Assembly (NCBI GenBank): GCA_900551505.1
Contig: URWK01000100.1
Coordinates: 1 to 5,491, forward strand
Reading direction: 5' to 3'
DNA length: 5,491 nucleotides
Source: an uncultured Ruminococcus sp.
Lineage (GTDB): Bacteria > Bacillota > Clostridia > Oscillospirales > Ruminococcaceae
Position 1 is the first letter of the stretch. Every line of letters begins with the position of its first letter. The notes beneath the pieces are model-generated. The model searched no databases. It saw only the letters and a program-made list of their open reading frames with translations, and was not told where the DNA came from. The position numbers and the translations under genes are program-made. This document shows, one piece after another, positions 1 through 5,428 of the stretch.

Positions 1-11
1 CATTAAAGCAA

Positions 12-488
12 CTAACAACTTTTCTCCATCAGGCAGACGGAGTGAACAGCAATCCCCAGTTTCTGCCCTGTAAATCCAAGTTTTTCTTCCGTGGTAGCCT
101 TTACACTAATACGGTCGATATCACAACCTACAGTACCGGCAATTTTTTTTCTCATTTCGGGGATATACGGAGCAAGTTTCGGAGCTTGAGCAATGACAGT
201 AGCATCAATATTTTCTACCATGTAGCCGTGTTCTTTCGCAAGTTCCACAACATGACGCAAAAGTTCAAGGCTGTCAGCTCCCTTGTATTTCGAGTCTGTG
301 TCGGGGAAGTGCTGACCGATGTCACCGAGTGCCAGAGCCCCTAAAATTGCATCCATAATCGCATGAACCAGAACATCGGCATCGGAATGTCCGTCAAGTC
401 CTTTTTCGTATGGAATTTCCGTTCCGCCGAGTATAAGTTTTCTGTTTTCCGCAAATCTGTGAACATCATAACCGTGACCTATACGCAT
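12..488 (-). CDS. ispF: 2-C-methyl-D-erythritol 2,4-cyclodiphosphate synthase (IspF)
   Basis: Converts 4-diphosphocytidyl-2-C-methyl-D-erythritol 2-phosphate to the 2,4-cyclodiphosphate with release of CMP, in the cytoplasmic MEP route to isoprenoids. The 158 residues match the usual family length, so the gene looks complete. Visible hallmarks: the N-terminal GYDVH at 6-10, whose Asp8 and His10 together with His42 are the family's divalent-metal ligands; GHSDADV at 33-39; DIGQHFPDTD at 56-65; and the C-terminal signature KATTEEKLGFTG at 130-141, which carries the Thr/Glu positions near the substrate diphosphate. Family members form trimers with active sites between subunits (known, not seen). 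It starts 3 bases after the ispD stop, with an AGAGG Shine-Dalgarno (+ strand 496-500) lying inside the ispD 3' end, so the two are cotranscribed and probably translationally coupled. No terminator is visible before the window edge. Identification is secure. Confidence 0.97.
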   Translation of the reverse strand: MRIGHGYDVHRFAENRKLILGGTEIPYEKGLDGHSDADVLVHAIMDAILGALALGDIGQHFPDTDSKYKGADSLELLRHVVELAKEHGYMVENIDATVIAQAPKLAPYIPEMRKKIAGTVGCDIDRISVKATTEEKLGFTGQKLGIAVHSVCLMEKSC

Positions 489-491
489 TTT

Positions 492-1193
492 TTAACCTCT
501 TTCTTTGCCTGCAACAAGAATTTTCGCAATCTCAATGTCTTCAGGTGTAGTAATTTTAATATTTGTGTAATCGCCGTCCGTGATATAAATTTTTCCGCCG
601 ACCGCTTCTACAATCTGGCAATCATCGGTGCAGTCAATATTATATTTTTGGACAAACTCAAGACCGTTATAATAAACTTCTTTTTTAAAGACCTGCGGAG
701 TCTGTACAGCGTAAAGAAATTGTCTTGGCGGAGTGTCCGTAACAAGATTATCCGATACGGTTTTAATGGTATCCTTTACGGGAACAGCAGGGGCAGAACC
801 TCCGAAAACAGAAGCATTTTTTATAGTTTCCGAAATGATTTTCTGAGTAACCAGAGGTCTTGCACCGTCATGAATGGCGATAAGTTCTGTTTCATAAGAA
901 ACTTCCTTTATGCCGTTTGCAACGCTCTCCTGTCTGGAATTTCCGCCCTTTGCGAAAGCTTTAAGTTTCGTGATGTTTTCGGATTCTGCAATTTTCCTGA
1001 ATGTTTCAATATCCTGCTCTCTTGCGACAACAATTATTTCTGCAATATCTTCACATTCTTCAAATGCTCTCATGCTCATTCCGATAACGGTATGACCGTT
1101 GATTTCAAGCAGTTGTTTATTACAGCCCCTCATTCTTTCGGAATTCCCGGCTGAAACAATTACCGCTGAAACATTGTTTTTTGTATTAATCAT
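492..1193 (-). CDS. ispD: 2-C-methyl-D-erythritol 4-phosphate cytidylyltransferase (IspD)
   Basis: Transfers CMP from CTP to 2-C-methyl-D-erythritol 4-phosphate, the third step of the MEP isoprenoid pathway, in the cytoplasm. The 233 residues are full length for the family. It has a nucleotidyltransferase Rossmann-like fold with the glycine-rich CTP loop at 14-26 (SAGNSERMRG then NKQ; Arg20 and Lys26 are the expected catalytic-loop basic residues), IHDGARPLV at 107-115 (Asp109, Arg112), VPVKDTIK at 137-144, QTPQVF at 164-169, a TDD at 189-191 and NIKITTPEDI at 211-220, where Lys213 matches the conserved substrate-binding lysine. The start is supported by a perfect AGGAGG (+ strand 1200-1205) six bases upstream. 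It is the first gene of an ispD-ispF operon. A fused IspDF enzyme occurs in some bacteria; here the two are separate. The alternative cytidylyltransferase TarI is similar, but adjacency to ispF makes IspD much the better call. Confidence 0.96.
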   Translation of the reverse strand: MINTKNNVSAVIVSAGNSERMRGCNKQLLEINGHTVIGMSMRAFEECEDIAEIIVVAREQDIETFRKIAESENITKLKAFAKGGNSRQESVANGIKEVSYETELIAIHDGARPLVTQKIISETIKNASVFGGSAPAVPVKDTIKTVSDNLVTDTPPRQFLYAVQTPQVFKKEVYYNGLEFVQKYNIDCTDDCQIVEAVGGKIYITDGDYTNIKITTPEDIEIAKILVAGKERG

Positions 1194-1226
1194 AAGTTTC
1201 CTCCTGAACTTTATGCGGTTTTCTCA

Positions 1227-1255
1227 ATTATATCATGAAGAAAAAGATATTACAA
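1227..1255 (-). promoter_or_regulatory. sigma-A-type promoter of ispDF
   Basis: Read on the minus strand: -35 TTGTAA (1250-1255, four of six consensus positions), a 17-base spacer, then -10 TATAAT (1227-1232, perfect), preceded by TG one base upstream, giving an extended -10. The predicted transcript starts near 1220, leaving a leader of about 27 bases that contains the AGGAGG of ispD. The arrangement fits a constitutive housekeeping promoter. A 7-base inverted pair, TGCGGTT (1214-1220) and AACCGCA (1273-1279), flanks the promoter but may be chance. Confidence 0.75.
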
Positions 1256-1362
1256 CTCGGATTACAGAAATTAACCGCAATGTAATGTATCTTACTTTAT
1301 ACTGTCACAGGGCTGACACGAAACATTAACGATAACTTTGTAAAATTATTCAGGTTATTGTC

Positions 1363-1392
1363 CGAACATAATTCGACCTTATGGAATATAAT
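1363..1392 (+). promoter_or_regulatory. probable promoter of the DUF3343/desulfurase pair
   Basis: A perfect -10 TATAAT lies at 1387-1392, with a poor -35 (CGAACA, 1363-1368, three of six) at 18 bases. The transcript would start near 1399, about 44 bases before the DUF3343 start. The weak -35 suggests low activity or dependence on an activator. A short inverted repeat, TGTCA (1303-1307) with TGACA (1314-1318), lies further upstream and could be an operator half-site pair; this is speculative. Confidence 0.4.
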
Positions 1393-1426
1393 AATATAAG
1401 ATTAATCATGTTATGTCATGTTATTT

Positions 1427-1437
1427 AAGGAGTGAGG
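1427..1437 (+). promoter_or_regulatory. ribosome binding site fixing the DUF3343 start
   Basis: AAGGAGTGAGG is a strong Shine-Dalgarno sequence placed just ahead of the ATG at 1443. An in-frame ATG at 1413 lies upstream of this site and has no ribosome binding site of its own, so the shorter 76-residue reading is chosen. Confidence 0.85.
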
Positions 1438-1442
1438 TAAAT

Positions 1443-1673
1443 ATGACAAACCTGACAACTGTGACGTTTTCATCTGTTACCTCTGCAATGAAAGCGGAAC
1501 AGGTATTCCGTAACAACGGTTACAGGTGCGAGATAAAGAGAATCCCAAGAACTCTCGGAGGTTGCGGATATAAAATTGATGTTTCTGCCGGAATGGAAAT
1601 GACAAAAAGGATACTTGAATTAAACTTTATAAGATATGGTTCAATCGGTGGCGAATACGATGAATATTATTAA
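1443..1673 (+). CDS. DUF3343 family protein (putative Se/S carrier-like)
   Basis: A 76-residue soluble protein. The beta-alpha-beta pattern (TTVTFSSVTSAMKAEQVF at 5-22, then YRCEIKRIPR at 27-36) and the GGCGYKIDV at 39-47 resemble the DUF3343 (PF11823) family, whose members carry a conserved Cys-Gly in this position; here it is Cys41-Gly42. A second cysteine is Cys29. DUF3343 proteins are annotated as putative selenium/sulfur carriers because they recur beside NifS-like enzymes and in selenium-labile-cofactor loci; the biochemical role is not settled. The 3' end overlaps the next gene by 14 bases, and that gene is a cysteine desulfurase-like enzyme, so the natural inference is that Cys41 accepts persulfide or selenide sulfur from it. 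The tail GGEYDEYY is acidic and aromatic. There is no membrane segment and no signal peptide. Family assignment is by pattern recognition only. Confidence 0.8.
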   Translation: MTNLTTVTFSSVTSAMKAEQVFRNNGYRCEIKRIPRTLGGCGYKIDVSAGMEMTKRILELNFIRYGSIGGEYDEYY

Positions 1674-2811
1674 TTTCGATAATTCGGCGACAACTTTCCC
1701 AAAGCCCGTTGAAGTCAGAAGAATTGTTAAGTGGGCAACGGAAAATTGCGGAGGAAATGCGGGACGTGGCGGTCACAGTCTTGCAATGATTACGTCCGAA
1801 TGGGTATACCATACCAGACAAAAAATAGCTGAATTTTTCGGCGGAGAATCGGAAAATGTAGTTTTTACGGTAAACTGTACTCACGCCTTGAACTTCGCAA
1901 TACACGGCTTACTGAAAAAGGGCGACCATGTTATTATAAGTTGCCTCGAACACAATTCGGTGTCAAGACCCGTTGAAGCTATGGCGAGAAAAGGTTTAAT
2001 CAGATACGATATTGCGGAAGTTTTCGCAGAACCCGAAAATACTGTACAGAGTTTCAGAAACCTTATAAGACCCGACACAAAAGCTATTATCTGTACTGTC
2101 GCAAGTAATGTCACGGGTCAGATTTTACCGTACAGGGAAATCGGGCAACTTTGCAGGGAAAAGGGAATATGTTTTATAGCGGACGGAGCTCAGGCTTGCG
2201 GAATAATTCCCGTGAAACTTTCGGACGGTATAAATATTCTCTGTACGGCAGGACACAAGGGACTTTATGGAATAATGGGAACAGGCTTATTGATTACAGA
2301 CGGAAAATATCCGCTTGAACCGATAATTGAAGGCGGAACGGGAACTACATCACTTGAACTTGAACAGCCTGATTTTTTACCTGAATCGCTTGAAAGCGGC
2401 ACACTCAACACCGTAGGTATATTGTCGCTTTATGCGGGAACGGACTTTGTTGAAAGGCTTACTACAGAACGGATATATAACCATGAAATGAAAATTTGCA
2501 ACAGGTTTATAGAATTGATTTTGGCAATACCGCATTTAATCATATACAGAAATCCTTATGCCGATTATGTGCCGATAGTGGCTTTTAATATTGAAGGAAT
2601 GACTTCGGAAGAAGTCGCAGATTACCTCAACAGGAAAGGTTTTTGTCTGAGAGCAGGTTATCAGTGTGCAGGGCTTGCACATAAATGGCTCGGAACAACG
2701 GACGGAGGAACATTGAGATTATCGCCGTCAGTATTCAGCAATGAGCATCAAGCGGAACAGCTTGCAGGAGTTATAAGAGGACTTGTAAGGGGAAATTCTT
2801 TTAACCCGTAA
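1660..2811 (+). CDS. cysteine desulfurase-like PLP enzyme (aminotransferase class V, EF2568-type)
   Basis: A 383-residue fold-type I PLP enzyme of the NifS/SufS superfamily. The opening INFDNSATTFPKP (4-16), NAGRGGHSLA (33-42) and the C-terminal RAGYQCAGLAHKWLGT (331-346) resemble the EF2568-like subfamily (TIGR01977). Expected cofactor residues are visible: His98 in EHNS stacks on PLP, Asn150 in SNVTG, Asp175 in ADGAQ contacts the pyridine nitrogen, Lys200 in TAGHK forms the Schiff base, and Arg353 should bind the substrate carboxylate. Cys336, in the mobile-loop position, is the likely persulfide cysteine. An active cysteine desulfurase (or selenocysteine lyase) is therefore predicted. The start at 1660 is preferred, with a GGTGG at 1647-1651; an in-frame ATG at 1636 would add eight residues but lacks a ribosome binding site. 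The overlap with the DUF3343 gene indicates coupled translation. In some genomes this pair sits beside selD; none is present here, so substrate and sulfur acceptor remain open. Confidence 0.88.
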   Translation: MNIINFDNSATTFPKPVEVRRIVKWATENCGGNAGRGGHSLAMITSEWVYHTRQKIAEFFGGESENVVFTVNCTHALNFAIHGLLKKGDHVIISCLEHNSVSRPVEAMARKGLIRYDIAEVFAEPENTVQSFRNLIRPDTKAIICTVASNVTGQILPYREIGQLCREKGICFIADGAQACGIIPVKLSDGINILCTAGHKGLYGIMGTGLLITDGKYPLEPIIEGGTGTTSLELEQPDFLPESLESGTLNTVGILSLYAGTDFVERLTTERIYNHEMKICNRFIELILAIPHLIIYRNPYADYVPIVAFNIEGMTSEEVADYLNRKGFCLRAGYQCAGLAHKWLGTTDGGTLRLSPSVFSNEHQAEQLAGVIRGLVRGNSFNP

Positions 2812-2820
2812 TGGACTAAT

Positions 2821-2834
2821 GGTTGTCCGCAACC
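2821..2834 (+). terminator. possible weak terminator hairpin
   Basis: GGTTG and CAACC form a perfect 5-bp stem closed by TCCG, a UNCG-class tetraloop that makes short hairpins unusually stable. It lies 10 bases after the desulfurase stop codon and before the cdaA promoter. The following TTGAAATTTCTTT is only partly T-rich, so this falls short of a canonical intrinsic terminator. Confidence 0.3.
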
Positions 2835-2880
2835 TTGAAATTTCTTTGTCTGACGGGCAGAATATTAAGCATGAATTTAG

Positions 2881-2909
2881 TTGACAGATAAAATCATGAA
2901 TGATATACT
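2881..2909 (+). promoter_or_regulatory. strong extended -10 promoter for cdaA-cdaR
   Basis: A perfect -35 TTGACA (2881-2886), a 17-base spacer and -10 TATACT (2904-2909), preceded by TG at 2901-2902, make this the best promoter in the window. The predicted start near 2916 leaves a leader of about 150 bases before cdaA. A small inverted repeat, ATCAT-GA-ATGAT (2893-2904), sits in the spacer, and CATGAAT occurs twice around the -35 (2870-2876 and 2895-2901), either of which could be a repressor contact site. Confidence 0.8.
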
Positions 2910-2979
2910 ATTATAAATAAGGAACAAAAAAACGTATAACAAAATAAAATGAATTGTCATACAGTGATATTTTTTTTCA

Positions 2980-2999
2980 ATCGGGTATAACAGCCCGAT
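2980..2999 (+). repeat. inverted repeat in the cdaA leader
   Basis: ATCGGG (2980-2985) and CCCGAT (2994-2999) form a 6-bp GC-containing stem with an 8-base loop, about 65 bases into the predicted transcript. A run of seven T (2971-2977) precedes rather than follows it, and the downstream sequence is A/T-mixed, so it is not an intrinsic terminator on either strand. It may be a leader hairpin; function unknown. Confidence 0.45.
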
Positions 3000-3025
3000 A
3001 CATATATAAATAAAATTGGGGGTTT

Positions 3026-3047
3026 CGCATAATTCAGGAATTATGCG
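3026..3047. promoter_or_regulatory. perfect palindrome upstream of the cdaA ribosome binding site
   Basis: Arms CGCATAATTC (3026-3035) and GAATTATGCG (3038-3047) are exact reverse complements separated by AG. As DNA this is a typical size and symmetry for a dimeric helix-turn-helix repressor operator located downstream of the promoter. As RNA it would make a 9-bp hairpin with a CAGG loop ending nine bases before the AGGA of the cdaA ribosome binding site (3057-3060). The inverted symmetry is seen directly; the regulatory role is inferred. Confidence 0.6.
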
Positions 3048-3068
3048 TCAGGCAAAAGGAAGTGGATT

Positions 3069-3950
3069 ATGTACGTTCTTAAAGACATTTGGGATTCGTT
3101 GTTTAATGTTATAAAAACAATTGAAGTCAGAGATATTCTTGATATGGCGTTGCTCAGCTATATCATTTTTAAAGGTATAAAAATTATAAGAGAAACAAGA
3201 GCGGGACAACTTCTGAAAGGAATTGTACTGTTCATAGGGGCTTATCTTGTCTGTAAGCAGCTGGAACTTAAAGCAATGACGTTTTTGCTTGAAAACACGC
3301 TTAATGTGGGACTTCTTGCGATAATGATAATGTTCCAGCCTGAATTGAGAAGGGCATTGGAGAAAGTTGGAAGAACAAGCGTATCGAATATGCAGATTTT
3401 CTCGAACAGTTCTACAGATGAACTTACTCAGAAGTGGGAAACGGCTATAACGGCTATATGTGATGCCTGTGAAGAATTGTCTTCAACTACCACGGGTGCA
3501 TTGATAGTAATCGAAAGACAAACTAAGCTTGGTGAACAAATTGATACCGGCGTTATAATGAACGCAGAACCCAGTAAAGAAATTTTCGGAAATATATTTT
3601 ACCCGAAAACGCCGTTACATGACGGAGCGGTTATAATGCGTGACGGAATGATACTTGCGGCGGCTTGCTTTTTGCCGAAGCCTCAGAAAGAGGAATTTAT
3701 AAATAAGAAACTCGGTTCACGTCACAGAGCGGCTATAGGAATGAGCGAAAATTCAGATGCGATAATAATTGCGGTTTCCGAAGAAACGGGTACAATATCA
3801 ATTGCGGAAAACGGAAACCTTGAAAGACCTTTTAACAGGACGACCCTTGAAAGATACCTCAGGAATAAAATAATTCCTCAGCAGATAGAGGAGGATAAAC
3901 CTGCAAAACAAAAGAAAGTTCCGAAAAGAAAACGGAGGGAGAAAAATTGA
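3069..3950 (+). CDS. cdaA: membrane-bound diadenylate cyclase CdaA (DacA)
   Basis: Condenses two ATP into the second messenger c-di-AMP at the inner face of the membrane; c-di-AMP controls potassium and osmolyte uptake and cell-wall homeostasis in Firmicutes. The 293 residues comprise an N-terminal region with about three hydrophobic segments (roughly 24-38, 48-65 and 72-90), a linker, and a DAC domain from about 110 to 270. The DAC signatures are intact: HDGAVI at 184-189 (the DGA motif contacting ATP and metal) and SRHRAAIG at 217-224 (the RHR motif). GALIVIER at 143-150 is the domain's first core strand. The C-terminal tail 277-293 is unusually basic, with ten Lys/Arg in seventeen residues, and makes the protein some 20 residues longer than the Bacillus subtilis homologue. 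The start is supported by AGGAAG at 3057-3062. The gene heads an operon with cdaR, using a TTGA stop-start overlap. Confidence 0.96.
   Translation: MYVLKDIWDSLFNVIKTIEVRDILDMALLSYIIFKGIKIIRETRAGQLLKGIVLFIGAYLVCKQLELKAMTFLLENTLNVGLLAIMIMFQPELRRALEKVGRTSVSNMQIFSNSSTDELTQKWETAITAICDACEELSSTTTGALIVIERQTKLGEQIDTGVIMNAEPSKEIFGNIFYPKTPLHDGAVIMRDGMILAAACFLPKPQKEEFINKKLGSRHRAAIGMSENSDAIIIAVSEETGTISIAENGNLERPFNRTTLERYLRNKIIPQQIEEDKPAKQKKVPKRKRREKN
3934..3939 (+). promoter_or_regulatory. ribosome binding site deciding the TTG start of cdaR
   Basis: GGAGGG inside the 3' end of cdaA lies seven bases ahead of a TTG at 3947 that overlaps the cdaA TGA. The nearby ATG at 3951 is out of frame, and the next in-frame ATG falls after the membrane helix, so TTG is the only start that keeps a functional N-terminus. 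Confidence 0.8.
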
Positions 3951-5347
3951 ATGTAACAGGCTTTTTCAATAACCTAAAAGGAAATTTTCTGAATGCAGTC
4001 CGCAAGGATACATCGCTTGTGATATATTCGATAATAGGTGCTATTGTAGGCTGGTTTATAATTTCCATGACAGTATACCCGACAACTCCTAAGACAATAA
4101 CAAATGTTCCGCTGGAGATAGACATAAGCGGAACTTCCGCACAGCGTAACAATTTGAGCGTGGTAAGTCAGGACATCGAAGAAGTAACGGTACAGATTTC
4201 GGGCGAGCGTTCCCAGATAGGAAACATGAAGCCACAAGACCTTACCGCAAAGGCGATAATAGATAATGTTTCAATGTCGGGCGAGTATGATTTGGAGATA
4301 GAAGTTGAGAGCAATAAGAACGTAAAGTTTGAAGTAACTTCCATATCACCTAAGAAGGTCAAAGTAAACTTTGATGAAATGATTACTCAGGAAATAGAAG
4401 TTACCCCGAAAGCTCCGAATATAACGATTGCGGATGGTTTCTATAAAGATGATTTGGTATGTACACCGTCAACAATTACGGTTTCAGGACCGAGAATGCA
4501 AATTGAAAAGATTACAAGTTGTGTGGTTTCAACAGACCTTTCAACAGAGCTTTCAAGTTCCTATTCGACACAGACAAACAACATAGTTTTCTATAATAAC
4601 GGTACGGAATTTGACACCGAGGGACTGAATATACCGACTACGGATTTTCAGATTGACATACCTGTTTACATGAAGAAAGACATACCGCTTGACTATACGA
4701 TAAAGAATGCTCCGTCATACTTTGATACAAGTTCGCTTAAATTCAAACTCTCATCTGACAGCATAACGCTTGCATCGCCAAATGATGATGTTTCAAAGCT
4801 GGAAACCTTGCATATAGGATATATAGACCTCAGAGAGATAGATATAAACAGCGTGTTTACATTTAATATTGCCTTGAAAGCGGGTTACAAGAATCTTTCG
4901 GGAATAACGAGCGTAACGGCATCGCTTGAATCAGAAGGACTTGACAAGAAAGATGTAACTGGAGTAAATGATTTCAGTTTCATAAACGTTCCGGCAGGCT
5001 ACAATATTTCGCCGATAACAAATAATATTTCGGTAACGCTTATAGGTCCTGCCGAAGACATAGCCAAGATAACGGCAATGGATATTGTGGTTCAGGCAGA
5101 TTTCAGCAATATTGATATACAAAGTGAATCATTCAGTGTTCCGATAACGATATTAGTACCACAGTACAAGAATGTATGGGCGTATATGCCTTCCGACCAA
5201 TACACAACGGAAGTCTTTGTTGAAGCTTCAAAGAAGACAGCAGAAGAAACCACTTCTTTAAATTCTCCGAGTTCTAAAGAAAGTGTGAAAACTTCCGTTC
5301 CGTCAAAGGAAGATGAAACAAGCAGTAACACAGATGAAGAAAAGTAA
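3947..5347 (+). CDS. cdaR: YbbR-domain membrane protein CdaR, regulator of CdaA
   Basis: A 466-residue membrane-anchored protein that in Firmicutes is encoded beside cdaA and modulates its cyclase activity from the extracytoplasmic side. A short cytoplasmic N-terminus is followed by one transmembrane helix at about 23-42 (LVIYSIIGAIVGWFIIS) and then beta-rich repeats outside the cell. I count four YbbR-like repeats, at about 52-142, 147-240, 243-327 and 335-426. Each has a recognisable strand motif ahead of a turn: VKVNF at 138-142, STITVSGP at 175-182, DSITLASP at 271-278 and ISVTLIGP at 361-368. Residues 427-466 are a low-complexity Ser/Thr/Glu/Lys tail without predicted structure. Initiation at TTG overlapping the cdaA stop implies translational coupling and matched stoichiometry. 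The usual third gene of this cluster, glmM, is not seen before the window ends. Family call is strong; the exact repeat limits are approximate. Confidence 0.93.
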   Translation: MNVTGFFNNLKGNFLNAVRKDTSLVIYSIIGAIVGWFIISMTVYPTTPKTITNVPLEIDISGTSAQRNNLSVVSQDIEEVTVQISGERSQIGNMKPQDLTAKAIIDNVSMSGEYDLEIEVESNKNVKFEVTSISPKKVKVNFDEMITQEIEVTPKAPNITIADGFYKDDLVCTPSTITVSGPRMQIEKITSCVVSTDLSTELSSSYSTQTNNIVFYNNGTEFDTEGLNIPTTDFQIDIPVYMKKDIPLDYTIKNAPSYFDTSSLKFKLSSDSITLASPNDDVSKLETLHIGYIDLREIDINSVFTFNIALKAGYKNLSGITSVTASLESEGLDKKDVTGVNDFSFINVPAGYNISPITNNISVTLIGPAEDIAKITAMDIVVQADFSNIDIQSESFSVPITILVPQYKNVWAYMPSDQYTTEVFVEASKKTAEETTSLNSPSSKESVKTSVPSKEDETSSNTDEEK

Positions 5348-5362
5348 TTTCACACAGTAAGA

Positions 5363-5428
5363 GCCGGGGGGGGGGGCGGCGCGGGCGGGGCGGGGGGGGG
5401 CGGCGGCGCGGCGCCGGGTGCCCTCGGG
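5363..5428 (+). repeat. extreme G-rich low-complexity tract
   Basis: Sixty-six bases with no A and only two T (5419 and 5424), mostly G on the plus strand, with G runs of 11 (5366-5376) and 9 (5392-5400) broken by single C. It begins 15 bases after the cdaR stop in a genome that is otherwise about 40% GC. The G runs could fold into G-quadruplexes, but strand-biased poly-G with scattered C is also what low-quality or no-signal short reads leave at an assembly join. The stop-free minus-strand reading across it (Pro/Arg repeats) is a composition effect. I consider an artefact more likely than a biological element. Confidence 0.85.

Noticed and set aside
1..3. CAT at the left edge could be the ATG of another minus-strand gene after ispF.
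   Set aside because: Three bases at the edge, with no clear ribosome binding site upstream on the minus strand, cannot support a gene.
363..1154. A 263-codon stop-free plus-strand reading antisense to ispF and ispD.
   Set aside because: It lies opposite two securely identified genes, has no ribosome binding site worth noting, and its translation is a Phe/Asn/Arg-rich mix with no recognisable domain; it is a codon-usage shadow.
1214..1279. TGCGGTT and AACCGCA inverted pair around the ispD promoter as a looping operator.
   Set aside because: The arms are only 7 bases and 52 bases apart; nothing else supports it.
1367..1374. CATAATTC here recurs in the cdaA palindrome (3028-3035), hinting at a shared operator.
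   Set aside because: One 8-base match between two AT-rich intergenic regions of about 250 bases each is expected about once by chance, and this copy lacks the palindrome's other arm.
2949..2990. A 13-codon leader peptide (MNCHTVIFFFNRV) ending inside the first leader hairpin, suggesting attenuation.
   Set aside because: No Shine-Dalgarno precedes its ATG, the peptide has no run of one regulatory amino acid, and no terminator/antiterminator pair is apparent.
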